A stretch of 64,000 nucleotides of DNA from Arcobacter sp. EP1. Lineage in GTDB: Bacteria; Campylobacterota; Campylobacteria; Campylobacterales; Arcobacteraceae. Numbering within the stretch: the stretch's first letter is position 1; each line of letters begins with the position of its first letter. This document shows, one piece after another, positions 22,636 to 33,050 of the stretch. Location of the stretch: the NCBI GenBank assembly GCA_001655195.1, contig LPNY01000076.1, positions 28,968 to 92,967 of the forward strand, written 5' to 3'. The notes beneath the pieces are model-generated. The model saw nothing but the letters and a program-made list of their open reading frames with translations. It was not told the DNA's origin and ran no database searches. Both the position numbers and the translations under genes were made by a program.

Positions 22636-25212
22636 ATGAATAATATTTTTGACAAATTAACCAATCAATTATCTGAAACTATCGAATCTGCTGTAGCATT
22701 AAGCTTACATAATAAAAACCAAGAAGTAGAAATCATCCATATGTTATGGGCGTTACTTACCAATACTAACTCAGTATTAAATCAATTACTAAATAAAATG
22801 AATGTGGATAAAACCGCTTTAGAACTTGAAGCTAAATCTAATGCTTCAAAATTACCCTCTGTTTCAAGTGTCACTAAAGAGAGTATCAAACTAAGTCGTA
22901 CCTTTATGCAATCTTTGGAAAAAGCCCAAGGTGTTATGGCAAAAAATGGTGACCAGTTTATTGCTATAGATAGCTGGCTTATTGCAAACTTTGATGATAA
23001 AGTGCTCAAAGAGGTATTGGGTAAATACATTAATCTATTAGATGCAAAAAAAGAGCTTGAAGCTATGCGTGCAGGCTCAACCATTGACTCACAAAGTGGT
23101 GATGATAACTTAGAAGCTTTGGCTAAATATGGGATTGACTTAAACAAAATGGCAATTGATGGGGAGTTAGACCCTGTTATTGGAAGAGATGAACAAATCA
23201 CTCGTATGATGCAAATACTTATACGAAAAACAAAAAACAACCCAATTTTATTAGGAGAACCAGGAACTGGTAAAACGGCAATTGCTGAAGGTTTAGCCCA
23301 ACGCATAGTAGCTCGTGATGTTCCTACGAGTCTACAAAGCAAAAAAGTTGTGACTTTAGATATGAGTGCGCTAATTGCAGGAGCAAAATATCGAGGTGAG
23401 TTTGAAGACCGTCTTAAAACAGTTATTGATGAAGTGAAAAAAGCGGGTAATATTATTTTATTTATTGATGAGATTCATACCATAATTGGAGCAGGTGCTA
23501 GTGAAGGAAGTATGGATGCAGCCAATATTTTAAAACCAGCTCTTGCTCGAGGTGAACTTCATACTATTGGTGCAACAACCCTAAAAGAGTATCGAAAATA
23601 CTTTGAGAAAGATACGGCAATGCAACGGCGATTTCAGCCTGTTAGTGTGGATGAACCAAGTGTTAATGAGGCTCTTCAAATGTTACGAGGAATAAAAGAG
23701 AAACTAGAAGCCCATCATAATGTAATCATTAATGATTCAGCACTGGTAAGTGCGGCAAAACTCTCCCATCGTTATATTGCAGATCGATTTTTACCTGACA
23801 AAGCTATTGATTTGATTGATGAAGCAGCAGCAGAACTGAAAATGCAAATTGAGAGTGAACCAATAGCACTATCAACAGTGCGTCGTCTAATTCAAACGCT
23901 CAACGTAGAAAAAGAAGCGTTAAAGATGGAGAAAAGCAAAAAGAATACACAACGTCTCAATGAAATCGAAAAAGAGTTAGCTAATGCAACAGAAGAGCAA
24001 CGCAATTTAGAAGGACGTTTTGAAAATGAAAAAGAGACCTTTAATGCAACTTCAAGTATTAAAGCTAAAATAGAAGAACTCAAAAGCAAAGCAGAACGGG
24101 CAAAAAGAGAGTCAAAGTTTGAAGAGGCAGCTTCTATTGAGTATGGTGAAATACCACAACTAGAGGAGCAAATCAAACAAAACGAAGCCAAATGGCAACG
24201 TATGCAAGAAGCGGGAACACTTTTAAGAAATTGTGTTGATGAAGACTCTATTGCTTCAATTGTTTCACGTTGGACTGGAATACCAGTTAACAAAATGTTA
24301 AGTAGTGAAAAACAGCGAGTCTTACAAGTAGAATCTGTACTCAAAGAGGATGTTATTGGACAAGACGAAGCTATCAAAGCTATTAGTCGAGCAATCAAAC
24401 GAAATAAAGCGGGGCTTTCAGAAGAGTCACGACCTATAGGTTCATTTATGTTTTTAGGACCAACAGGAGTGGGTAAAACAGAATCGGCTAAAACATTGGC
24501 GAAGTTTTTATTTGATGATGAAAAATCACTGTTGCGTTTTGATATGAGTGAGTATATGGAAAAACATGCTGTATCACGGCTCATTGGGGCAGCTCCTGGA
24601 TATGTGGGATATGATGAGGGTGGACAGTTAACAGAAGCAGTACGAAGAAAACCCTATTCAGTGATTTTATTTGATGAGATTGAAAAAGCCCACCCTGATG
24701 TATTTAATATTTTATTACAAGTGCTTGATGATGGACGCCTAACAGATAACAAAGGGGTAACTGTTGATTTTAAAAATACAATTATTATCCTCACTTCGAA
24801 TATTGGAAGTGCAAAAATTATTGAAATAGATGACAAAGAATCAAGACGTGCTGAGGTAATGAATGAAATCAAAAGTTATTTTAAACCAGAGTTTTTAAAT
24901 CGATTAGATGACATTGTTATTTTTGAACAACTAGGACTTGAAGCAATTACAAATATTGTTGATATTATGTTTAATACAATAAAAACCAAACTTGAAGAGC
25001 GTGATATTAGTATCTCATTATCCCAAAAAGCGCGTGAATTTATCGCTCAAGTTGGCTTTGATCCAGTTTACGGTGCACGTCCATTAAAGCGCGCAATTTA
25101 CGAAATAGTAGAGGATAAACTGGCTGACTTAATCTTGGAAGAAACCATAAAAGAGGGCAGTATTGTAGAGTTTGATATTGATGATGAATATGTTGTTACA
25201 AATATCCGTTAA
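22636..25212 (+). CDS. clpB: ClpB disaggregase chaperone
   Basis: An 858-residue Hsp100 ATPase that extracts and refolds aggregated protein with DnaK. It has a Clp_N repeat domain (1-145), AAA-1 with Walker A GEPGTGKT (207-214), a middle coiled-coil domain (about 400-520), AAA-2 with GPTGVGKT (608-615), and a ClpB-type C-terminal small domain ([15 protein letters not shown]). Full length. Single gene under a sigma-70-like promoter and a CIRCE-like operator. Confidence 0.97.
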   Translation: MNNIFDKLTNQLSETIESAVALSLHNKNQEVEIIHMLWALLTNTNSVLNQLLNKMNVDKTALELEAKSNASKLPSVSSVTKESIKLSRTFMQSLEKAQGVMAKNGDQFIAIDSWLIANFDDKVLKEVLGKYINLLDAKKELEAMRAGSTIDSQSGDDNLEALAKYGIDLNKMAIDGELDPVIGRDEQITRMMQILIRKTKNNPILLGEPGTGKTAIAEGLAQRIVARDVPTSLQSKKVVTLDMSALIAGAKYRGEFEDRLKTVIDEVKKAGNIILFIDEIHTIIGAGASEGSMDAANILKPALARGELHTIGATTLKEYRKYFEKDTAMQRRFQPVSVDEPSVNEALQMLRGIKEKLEAHHNVIINDSALVSAAKLSHRYIADRFLPDKAIDLIDEAAAELKMQIESEPIALSTVRRLIQTLNVEKEALKMEKSKKNTQRLNEIEKELANATEEQRNLEGRFENEKETFNATSSIKAKIEELKSKAERAKRESKFEEAASIEYGEIPQLEEQIKQNEAKWQRMQEAGTLLRNCVDEDSIASIVSRWTGIPVNKMLSSEKQRVLQVESVLKEDVIGQDEAIKAISRAIKRNKAGLSEESRPIGSFMFLGPTGVGKTESAKTLAKFLFDDEKSLLRFDMSEYMEKHAVSRLIGAAPGYVGYDEGGQLTEAVRRKPYSVILFDEIEKAHPDVFNILLQVLDDGRLTDNKGVTVDFKNTIIILTSNIGSAKIIEIDDKESRRAEVMNEIKSYFKPEFLNRLDDIVIFEQLGLEAITNIVDIMFNTIKTKLEERDISISLSQKAREFIAQVGFDPVYGARPLKRAIYEIVEDKLADLILEETIKEGSIVEFDIDDEYVVTNIR

Positions 25213-25300
25213 TTAAAATTAAAAACAAACTTAATATAAACAAGTTTTAAGGTTAATTTAATTATAATCCGCAACTTGAATTTAAAAAAGGACCAATAGT

Positions 25301-25435
25301 ATGAAAAGAACATACCAACCACATAACACACCTAGAAAAAGAACTCATGGGTTTAGAGTTAGAATGGCAACTAAAAACGGTAGAAAAGTTATTAAAGCAC
25401 GAAGAGCTAAGGGTAGAAAAAGATTAGCTGTTTAA
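25301..25435 (+). CDS. rpmH: Ribosomal protein L34
   Basis: A 44-residue highly basic protein beginning [14 protein letters not shown] and ending KGRKRLAV, the standard L34 pattern of the 50S subunit. AAAAGGACC precedes the ATG, and TATAAT lies at 25263-25268. Its 3' end overlaps the apparent start of rnpA in another frame. It leads the rpmH-rnpA-yidD-yidC-jag-mnmE cluster; dnaA is not adjacent. Confidence 0.97.
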   Translation: MKRTYQPHNTPRKRTHGFRVRMATKNGRKVIKARRAKGRKRLAV

Positions 25436-25758
25436 GCAAACAACACCGACTTAATAGTTCTAGAGATTTTAATTCACTTTACAGAAGCGGCAAAAAGTGG
25501 CATACGCCTTCCTTTGTCGCTTTTTTTAAACCTCACCAAACGCACCAAATTGCTTTTGTTAGTTCGAAAAAAGTTGGTAATGCCGTTGCACGAAATACCG
25601 CACGACGAAGACTAAGAGCACTCTTCTTATCCTATGAAAAAAGAGTTTTAACAGGAAAATATATTTTTGTTGTTAAACAAAACATCCATGAGAGAACTTT
25701 CGAAGAGTTAAAAAAAGATTTTAATTTCGCATTCAAGCGACTTGAACTTTACAAATGA
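25423..25758 (+). CDS. rnpA: Ribonuclease P protein component, ATT start
   Basis: About 111 residues beginning (M)[19 protein letters not shown]. The RNase P protein signature is clear: [22 protein letters not shown], then [10 protein letters not shown]. It binds the catalytic RNA for tRNA 5' maturation. The frame opens after a TAG at 25414 and has no ATG, GTG or TTG before the conserved region. ATT at 25423 is the only reasonable start, with AAGGG nine nt upstream inside rpmH. It overlaps rpmH by 13 nt and yidD by four (ATGA). Confidence 0.88.
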   Translation: MSCLSKQHRLNSSRDFNSLYRSGKKWHTPSFVAFFKPHQTHQIAFVSSKKVGNAVARNTARRRLRALFLSYEKRVLTGKYIFVVKQNIHERTFEELKKDFNFAFKRLELYK

Positions 25759-26087
25759 GACTACTTTTTAGAGCGTTAATTCGCTTCTATCAAAAATTTA
25801 TTTCACCCTTAACACCTGCAAGTTGTAGATATTACCCAACATGTTCAGAATATGCCATTTGGCAAGCTGAAAATAATACATTCTTTAAGGCGATTTATTT
25901 TACAATTACACGCATATTAAGATGTAATCAACTTTTTGAAGGTGGATTTGATTATCCTATTATCAAAATGGTGAAACACAATAACATCTCATATAAAAAA
26001 ATCAAAGTTAAATATTGGTTAGTACCAACACAAAATAATAGATACTTTGTAGTAAAACACCGGGGAGAAAAACGGAAGAATGAATAA
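25755..26087 (+). CDS. yidD: YidD membrane insertion efficiency factor
   Basis: A 110-residue small protein with the family core FYQKFISPLTPASCRYYPTCSEYA and RCNQLFEGGFDYP. It has a longer C-terminal tail (about 30 extra basic residues) than many homologues. It assists YidC-dependent insertion at the inner membrane. It starts within rnpA (ATGA) and overlaps yidC by eight nt. Confidence 0.92.
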   Translation: MRLLFRALIRFYQKFISPLTPASCRYYPTCSEYAIWQAENNTFFKAIYFTITRILRCNQLFEGGFDYPIIKMVKHNNISYKKIKVKYWLVPTQNNRYFVVKHRGEKRKNE

Positions 26088-27699
26088 TCAAAATATTGGC
26101 GCACAAAAACGAATGATAATATTTACTGTAATCGTTTTTGTACTATTTTTAGTATACGAATTTACAGTACTTAAGCCTCAACAAGAAGAGCGAGAAAAAG
26201 CTGCACAAGCACAAGCACAAACACAAAATGCGGCACCAAAAACGCAACAAGTGGGAACTTCAGCTCCTGCAACAGATGCTGCACCAACTGTTAATAATAA
26301 CTCAATTGAAGCACTTTCATCAAAAGCAATTGCTTCTAAAGATATTCTAACAACCATTAAAACATCAAAATCAATTATCGAATTAGATACTTTTGGGCGA
26401 CTTGCACAAGTAACACTACTTGAAAGCAAATATGTTGATGAAAACGGAAAACAAATTAAATTGTTTGAAGCAAATCAATTACGACCTTTAGAGGTTCGAT
26501 TAGGAAATGCAAATATTAATACTGAAGCGTTTAAAACACCTTATGTTACAACGGCAACTACTGTTGATGCAACAAAGGCAAAACAAAACGTTACGTTAAC
26601 ACAAACATTACCAGGTTCTACTATTACTAAAACATTTACATTTTTCCCTGATGGAAAATACAGTGTTAATGTAAAAACAACAAACAAAGAAGCCTTCTTT
26701 ATTACTAATGGTGCACGACCAAATGTATCAGAATCAAATATGGGTGAAATGATTGTTAAAGGTTCGATTGTTAAGCTAAGTGATGAAACATTAAAAACTA
26801 TTGAAGATGGTGATTTAGATAAAAATGAAAACCTTATTGGTGCACGTTTTGTATCAAACTTTGATAAATACTACGCAACATTAGTTTATAACTTTGACAA
26901 GCCAATGGCAGTAACATTAATGCCAGATGCAGACAATAACCCACAAGCATTTATCCACGGAAATGATAATATCACTTTAGGTGGTTATGCAGGACCAAAA
27001 GAGTATGTTGTTTTAAATGCAATCAACCCTGAGTTAACAGAAGCGATTGAGTACGGTTGGTTTACATTTATTGCAAAACCTGTATTTGCACTATTACAAT
27101 ACATTCAAAGTTATGTAGGTAACTGGGGATGGTCGATTGTTATTATTACAATTTTAATTAAACTTGTTCTTTATCCATTATCATACAAAGGTATGGTTTC
27201 AATGCAAAAGCTTAAAGATCTTGCTCCTAAAATGAAAGAGATTCAAGCACGATATAAAGACGACAAACAAAAACAATCAGCACAAATGATGGAACTTTAT
27301 AAAAAACATGGTGCTAACCCAATGGGTGGTTGTTTACCACTAATTTTACAAATTCCAGTATTCTTTGCTATTTACCGAGTACTTCTTAACTCTATTGAGC
27401 TTAAAGGTGCAGAGTGGATTTTATGGATTGACGACTTAGCATTAATGGACCCTTGGTTTGTATTACCAATCTTAATGGGTGCTTCTATGTGGTTACAACA
27501 AAAAATTACACCAAATACGATGCAAGATGAAACACAACGTAAGATTTTCCAAATGTTACCAATTGTATTTACATTCTTCTTCTTATGGTTCCCAGCAGGT
27601 CTTACACTTTACTGGTTTGTTAATAACGTATTTACAATTTCTCAACAATATTACATCAATCAATTATTTGAGAAAAGAAGAGCGCTTAAAAAACAATAG
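26080..27699 (+). CDS. yidC: YidC membrane protein insertase
   Basis: A 539-residue insertase of Gram-negative type. TM1 (about 9-27) is followed by an Ala/Gln-rich linker, a large periplasmic beta domain (about 70-320), then the conserved core: WGWSIVIITILIKLVLYPLSYKGMVSMQKLKDLAPKMKEI and NPMGGCLPLILQIPVFFAIY. It inserts proteins such as ATP synthase subunits with or without Sec. Overlaps yidD, nine nt from jag. Confidence 0.96.
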   Translation: MNNQNIGAQKRMIIFTVIVFVLFLVYEFTVLKPQQEEREKAAQAQAQTQNAAPKTQQVGTSAPATDAAPTVNNNSIEALSSKAIASKDILTTIKTSKSIIELDTFGRLAQVTLLESKYVDENGKQIKLFEANQLRPLEVRLGNANINTEAFKTPYVTTATTVDATKAKQNVTLTQTLPGSTITKTFTFFPDGKYSVNVKTTNKEAFFITNGARPNVSESNMGEMIVKGSIVKLSDETLKTIEDGDLDKNENLIGARFVSNFDKYYATLVYNFDKPMAVTLMPDADNNPQAFIHGNDNITLGGYAGPKEYVVLNAINPELTEAIEYGWFTFIAKPVFALLQYIQSYVGNWGWSIVIITILIKLVLYPLSYKGMVSMQKLKDLAPKMKEIQARYKDDKQKQSAQMMELYKKHGANPMGGCLPLILQIPVFFAIYRVLLNSIELKGAEWILWIDDLALMDPWFVLPILMGASMWLQQKITPNTMQDETQRKIFQMLPIVFTFFFLWFPAGLTLYWFVNNVFTISQQYYINQLFEKRRALKKQ

Positions 27700-27708
27700 G
27701 AATATATT

Positions 27709-28590
27709 ATGAAACAGTTTGAAGCAAAAAGTTTAGAAGAAGTTTATGAGTTAGCTACGAAAGAATTTAAGTGTTCAATTACTGATTTAGAGATTGATAT
27801 TATCCAACAGCCAAGTAACGGATTTCTTGGCTTTGGAAAAAAGAGTGCTATAATTGCAGCCTCTTTCAAAAAACGTTATCGAAATAACAATCGACAGCCA
27901 CGTAACCACAAGCTAAGAAAATCTAAAATCCAAATTGAAGATGTGTCAAAAAAGATTGAAGATTCAAATCGAAGCGAACAAAGACGAGAACCACAAAAAC
28001 CTCGACGTCAAAAAGAGGTAAAGGTTCCAAAAATTGAATCAAAAGAGCCAATCTTTGATAAATTTTATTCTGAGTCTGACAACAAAGCACAACATGCAAA
28101 AGTCGTTATCAAAAAAGACAAACAAGAGATTATTGATGAAGTTTACGAAAAAGTAAATGACCTCTTCTCTCAAACTTGTTATGAGCTTGATACGATTAAC
28201 GTAGAGTACTACAACGAAGAGACTCTTTATATTGAGTTTAATGGTGAAGATTCAGCACTACTCATTGGAAAAGAGGGTTATCGATACAAAGCACTTTCAT
28301 ATATTTTATTTAACTGGATAAACGAAAAGTATGGATTGATGGTTCGTCTTGAAGTTGCTGAGTTTTTGAAAAACCAAGAGGAAGCAATTCACAACTATCT
28401 TGGACCTGTAATTGAAACAATCAAAGAGAAAGGTAGTTTCAAAACAAAACCTCTGGATGGTATTTTAGTACATATTGCTCTGAAGAAATTAAGAGAAGAG
28501 TTCCCTGAAAAATATGTTGCAGTTAAAACAAATGTTCGAGGGGACAAATACGTACTTGTTAATGAGTACCGAAACAAACAACAATCATAA
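27709..28590 (+). CDS. jag: Jag/KhpB-family RNA-binding protein
   Basis: A 293-residue protein. The Jag N-terminal domain (1-50, EAKSLEEVYELATKEF and QQPSNGFLGFGKKSA) is followed by a basic linker (about 55-120), then a KH domain (about 150-220, FNGEDSALLIGKEGYRYKALSYI). The C-terminal segment has R3H-like spacing (LDGILVHIALKKL then VKTNVRGDKYVLV) but the Arg of R3H is not in place, so this domain looks degenerate. It probably binds RNA and influences cell envelope growth. Its stop overlaps the mnmE start. Confidence 0.9.
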   Translation: MKQFEAKSLEEVYELATKEFKCSITDLEIDIIQQPSNGFLGFGKKSAIIAASFKKRYRNNNRQPRNHKLRKSKIQIEDVSKKIEDSNRSEQRREPQKPRRQKEVKVPKIESKEPIFDKFYSESDNKAQHAKVVIKKDKQEIIDEVYEKVNDLFSQTCYELDTINVEYYNEETLYIEFNGEDSALLIGKEGYRYKALSYILFNWINEKYGLMVRLEVAEFLKNQEEAIHNYLGPVIETIKEKGSFKTKPLDGILVHIALKKLREEFPEKYVAVKTNVRGDKYVLVNEYRNKQQS

Positions 28591-29924
28591 TGTTTGATGA
28601 AACAATCGTCGCCATAGCTACGGCTAATGGCGTTGGATCTATCTCTATTGTGAGAGTCAGCGGAAAAGATGCTCTTTCAATTGCTACTAAAATCGCCAAT
28701 AAAAATGAATTTAAACCCCGACTTGCTACCTTAGCTACTTTACAAGATTCAAATAGTGATGCTATTGATGAAGCTTTAGTTCTTTACTTTAAAGCACCCT
28801 TTTCATTTACGGGTGAAGATGTGGTTGAGTTTCAATGTCATGGTGGTATTGCTATTTCAAATATAGTTGTAGCTGAAGTTATCAAACATGGTGCGAGAAT
28901 GGCACAACCAGGTGAGTTTTCAAAGCGTGCATTTTTAAACGGAAAGATTGATTTAACCAAAGCAGAAGCTATTGCTAAAATTATTGAAGCACGAAGTGAA
29001 GATGCGGTTAAACTCTTAGCAAAGCAACTCAAAGGTGAATTAACAACCTTTGTCAATGATATTCGAGAAGATTTACTTTTCATGTTAGCCTATACTGAAG
29101 TAAATATCGACTATGCAGAAGAGGACTTGCCAAGTGATATTTATCAACAAATTCAAGATAAACTTGAAATAATTACCGGTAAACTACAAAATACACTGGA
29201 GGCCAGTAAACGCCGTGAGGGACTAATCGAAGGCTTTAAAGTAGCTATTATTGGTAAACCAAACGTGGGAAAATCTTCATTGTTAAATAAACTTCTTAAC
29301 TTTGATAGAGCAATTATTTCAGATATTGCAGGAACAACCCGTGATACTATTGAAGAGTCTGTTAAAATTGGTACCCATATTATCAAAATAGTAGATACTG
29401 CTGGTATACGAGAAGCCAGCGATGTTATTGAACAAATAGGTATTGAAAAATCTTTAGAAGCAGTCGAAGAAGCAGATATTGTAATTGCACTCTTTGATAA
29501 TTCAAAACCCCTAGAAAATGAAGATAAAAAGATACTAGAGATTCTAGAAGATACTAATAAAGAAGTTATTACAGTACTAAACAAATGTGATTTAGAATCA
29601 AACTTCGAAACATCAGTTTTAGGTAACCACTTAAGCCTTAGTACCAAAGAGTCAATTAACCCTTTAATTGCACAATTAGAGACAATCTTAGATAGTAATA
29701 CTCATAGTGATGAGATGAGCCTTATCTCAAAACGTCAAGTTGACGCAGTTGAAACGACGCTCGTGCATATTAGCTTAGCTTATACTCCGTTAAGTAGTGG
29801 AGAGTTAGAGTTCTTTGCTTATCATATTGGGGAAGCGTTGGAGAATATTAGTAATATTACAAGACCGTATGAACATGACCAAATGTTAGATGTGATGTTT
29901 GGAGAATTCTGCCTAGGCAAATAG
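28590..29924 (+). CDS. mnmE: tRNA modification GTPase MnmE
   Basis: A 444-residue GTPase that, with MnmG, modifies wobble uridine 34. It has an N-terminal formyl-THF binding domain (TIVAIATANGVGSISIVRVSG), helical domain, G domain with GKPNVGKSSLLN, DIAGTTRDTIEE, DTAGIRE and NKCD, and the C-terminal catalytic Cys in FCLGK. The length is usual. A 126-bp inverted-repeat element starts at its stop codon. Confidence 0.97.
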   Translation: MFDETIVAIATANGVGSISIVRVSGKDALSIATKIANKNEFKPRLATLATLQDSNSDAIDEALVLYFKAPFSFTGEDVVEFQCHGGIAISNIVVAEVIKHGARMAQPGEFSKRAFLNGKIDLTKAEAIAKIIEARSEDAVKLLAKQLKGELTTFVNDIREDLLFMLAYTEVNIDYAEEDLPSDIYQQIQDKLEIITGKLQNTLEASKRREGLIEGFKVAIIGKPNVGKSSLLNKLLNFDRAIISDIAGTTRDTIEESVKIGTHIIKIVDTAGIREASDVIEQIGIEKSLEAVEEADIVIALFDNSKPLENEDKKILEILEDTNKEVITVLNKCDLESNFETSVLGNHLSLSTKESINPLIAQLETILDSNTHSDEMSLISKRQVDAVETTLVHISLAYTPLSSGELEFFAYHIGEALENISNITRPYEHDQMLDVMFGEFCLGK

Positions 29925-30046
29925 AGGTATCTCTTTTTGCCAATCTCTGCGTTAGAGTAAATTTTTTACTCAGTCACATACTTCTTGTATGCTCCTTCAC
30001 AAAAAACTTCCTCTGTCTTGACCTTAACAAAAACAGATACCTCTAT
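29921..30046. repeat. 126-bp inverted-repeat element with internal hairpins
   Basis: The ends ATAGAGGTATCT (29921-29932) and AGATACCTCTAT (30035-30046) are perfect reverse complements, and pairing extends to 18 of 19 bases. Inside are GAGTAAA-TTT-TTTACTC (29955-29971) and CATAC-TTCTT-GTATG (29977-29991). The left end overlaps the mnmE stop codon. It encodes nothing. It could be a MITE or a BIME-like palindromic unit. No second copy was found in this window. Confidence 0.65.
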
Positions 30047-30146
30047 GCATTGTAAAATTATATAATTGTGACGTAATATGTGATATAAATTTCAGAAAGT
30101 TATTATTTAGAATTTACCTAGTATAATTAACATTATAAGGTAGGTT

Positions 30147-31962
30147 ATGAATATTATTGTAAGATCGTTTTTAAAAGAGTTTAGTGAGAATTTTGGCTTA
30201 ACGTCTAAATATACAGAATCAGACAGATTCGAATTTTTTTCTATTTATTGTGCTGTATACAATGAATTTAGATCAACATCATTTAATATACATGATATGT
30301 TAACGGGGAAAGCGACCCAAGGTATTGATGGGATTGCAATATTAATTAATAATAAACTATGTACTAGTGTTCAAGAAATTGAAGATTTAATTAATATAAA
30401 TGGTTTTTTGGATGTATCATTTATTATGATTCAATCTAAAACTTCAGATAAGTTTGAAGGTACTGATTTAGGTAGTTTTGTCGATTGGGTAAAATATTTC
30501 TTTAGTGCTGAGAATGATTTGTTTTCATCTGATAATATGAAAAACTTTATTGATATGAAAAACTACATTTTAAGTATATGAGAAATAGAAGTCCTTACTG
30601 TAAATTATATTATATGACTACCGGTGAATGGAAAGAAGATGATAATTTAATGACACTTGTAAGGGAAAAGAAAAATGAATTGCATTCTCTTGGAATGTTT
30701 GAAACAAACGGAATAAAATTCAATCCCTGTGGAACTGATGAGATTAGATTGTTATATAGAAAGAGCCAAGAATTACCGGAGGTTACAATTAAGTTTGAAA
30801 AATATACTCCTCTATCAGATATACCAAACGTAAAAGTAGCATATTATGGTTTACTTCCTTTTAGTGAATTTAAAAAGATTATTGTAGACGATAATGACAA
30901 CATAAAGCCCGTTTTTAACGATAACATACGTGATTACTTAGAAACACAAGATAATGAAGTAAATAATGATATGAATTCTTCATTAAGAAGCGAAAATTTA
31001 ATTTACTTTAGTTTAATGAATAATGGTGTTACAGTAGTTGCAGATAATATTACTGGGCCTGGTGAAAATATTACCATTAAAACTACCAAATAGTAAATGG
31101 TTGTCAAACTAGTCATGTGTTATATGAAAATAGAAATTTAGCAGAAATTGATTCATTATATATACCTATAAAAATTATTTGTACTGATAAAGATTATATT
31201 AAAAGTGCAATAACAAGGGCAACAAATAATCAAACTGCAGTTACTAAAGAAGAACTTGAGGCATTAACAGATTTTCAACGTAAATTAGAAGATTTTTATG
31301 TGGCTTTAGATCTTGGGTTAGTTTATGAGCGTAGAACGAATCAATACAAAAATTCTTCAGTAGTTCATAATAGTGTAGTTTCAATTGAAATACAAGTAAA
31401 AGTTTTTGCTTCAATGGTTTTAGATTCACCACATATAGTATCTGGTAATTATGGTAAATTACTTAAAGATTATAAGTCTGATATTTTTGTTGATGAACAT
31501 AACTTACTTCCATATTATGTCAGTGCATTAATTTATTCTAAATTGTTAAATCTTTTTGATGATTTAAGAATTCATGATACTTATTGGAGATATAGATATT
31601 ATCTTATTATGCTTTACAAATATATTGTAACTGAATCTATGCTGCCTAGTTTGTTTAAAAAGAAACCTCTTGACAAATATTGTAATATGTTGATTGAATC
31701 TGTTAAAGATGAAGAAGAAATACTATCAGTATTTAATACTGCGATTGAAATATTAAATTCAAATGATTTAGATTTGAGTAATCGAAAATTACAAGAGTTA
31801 AAGTCTACAACTGATAAATTAAAAGATTATGTACGCCAAAACTTTTTTAAAAAAAAGAAGGATGAAAAAATAACTATTGAAGTAGATGATTGTCTCATAA
31901 GTTCTGAAAAAGATGTACCAATCAAAAACGTTGCTAGACAACTAACATTGTTTGAGTTATAG
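30147..31962 (+). pseudogene. AIPR-family phage-resistance gene, two frameshifts
   Basis: Three consecutive frames (30147-30581, about 30560-31093 and 31081-31962) add up to one protein of about 605 residues of the AIPR (abortive infection phage resistance) family. Hallmarks are LYYMTTGEW, NDNIRDYLE, FSLMNNGVTVVADNI and, after the second break, NYQIVNGCQTSHVLYENR. Each break costs one base: the first lies about 30560-30577, the second in the A run at 31079-31082, where five A would restore frame. No canonical slippery heptamer is present. It is either decayed or an assembly artefact. It has AAGG upstream and its own TATAAT-like element, and stands alone between housekeeping genes. Confidence 0.8.
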
Positions 31963-31969
31963 TTATTAG

Positions 31970-32935
31970 TTATGCCTTAATTTCCGCATAACTAACACTG
32001 GTCTCACTACTAGAATATCCTGACTCATAACTAAATCCATTAGGATTTGCACTAAAATTCAAATAACTACTCTCTTGACTTGCATTTGCAAAAAATACAC
32101 CAACACCATCTTTTTGAGCAGCAACTAGATTAAACTCGCTCTCATTGGTTTGTTGCCATAACTGAAAGTTGTCAACCACGGCTGGTCGCATTTGTTGGGC
32201 AATCTCATTTTTATCTTCTTTGTTGCTTCCATGTAAAAGTTCTAACATCATTTCGCGACGTTGTTTTAACGCATCTCTTATTTGCTCGAACATATCTTTT
32301 TCTTCTTTTTTATCTTCTTCTTTAATCAAATCAAAAATAAAGTGTAATGATTTTAAATCTTTTAGACTCTCATCATCTTGGTCAAGATTGATTTCAAGTG
32401 GATTTCTCATGTTTCCATGGGATACGGCAATTTGAGTTTCATTTTTTTCATAAAACTCTTGCGTGTAGGAGAAGTTTAATTCAACTTTGTATTCACCGTT
32501 AGGGGTTTTTATAATTGCTTCACCACTAAACTCTATGCTTGTTTTTTCATAATATTCACTACTTGAATTGTACATAAAACCTTGAGGGAGGGTATTGCTA
32601 TTTTGGTTATAAGGATTCCCTTTTGATGAACTCTCTTTGTCAATAGTCATATCTCCATTTGGAAAGAGTCCAACACCTACAGATTCGCTACTTCTTGATT
32701 CAAACGTCGCTAACATTTGTTGCATTAATATTTTTCTGATTTTATCAACAGATGAAAGATCCGATTCATTGGCAAAAACAACAGGTAAGTTGGCAACATG
32801 ATTATCTACGCCATCCAATTCTTCAATCTCATTTTGTTTTTCTAACATCTCTTGATTGATAGGTGTTATTGACATTTCGTATGCCAATTGTGTTTTTTGA
32901 TATTGCATGTTCATTTCATATGATTGAAGAGTCAT
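31970..32935 (-). CDS. Acidic hypothetical protein
   Basis: A 321-residue protein without signal or membrane segment, rich in Glu, Gln, Ser and Asn. The N-terminus MTLQSYEMNMQYQKTQLAYE and an acidic coil (about 200-245, LIKEEDKKEEKDMFEQIRDALKQRREMM) are predicted helical. The C-terminus is Ser/Tyr rich and ends SSSETSVSYAEIKA. A central stretch (about 135-190, IEFSGEAIIKTPNGEYKVELNFSY) looks beta-rich. AAAGGAT precedes the ATG. No family recognised; function unknown. Confidence 0.65.
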   Translation of the reverse strand: MTLQSYEMNMQYQKTQLAYEMSITPINQEMLEKQNEIEELDGVDNHVANLPVVFANESDLSSVDKIRKILMQQMLATFESRSSESVGVGLFPNGDMTIDKESSSKGNPYNQNSNTLPQGFMYNSSSEYYEKTSIEFSGEAIIKTPNGEYKVELNFSYTQEFYEKNETQIAVSHGNMRNPLEINLDQDDESLKDLKSLHFIFDLIKEEDKKEEKDMFEQIRDALKQRREMMLELLHGSNKEDKNEIAQQMRPAVVDNFQLWQQTNESEFNLVAAQKDGVGVFFANASQESSYLNFSANPNGFSYESGYSSSETSVSYAEIKA

Positions 32936-33050
32936 GATTTATCCTTTATTAGCAACTAAGTTAAACTATAATTAAGAATTGTACAATAGTAAGAAGAAAA
33001 GAAACCTTAAATAATAAAATTAATTATATAAAGGAGAAAAGAGGGATAGT

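Noticed and set aside
30560-31093. Programmed -1 frameshifting to express the AIPR protein
   Set aside because: Neither junction has a heptamer allowing tRNA re-pairing in the -1 frame (G AAA AAC and C ATT AAA are poor), and two successive programmed shifts would be exceptional.
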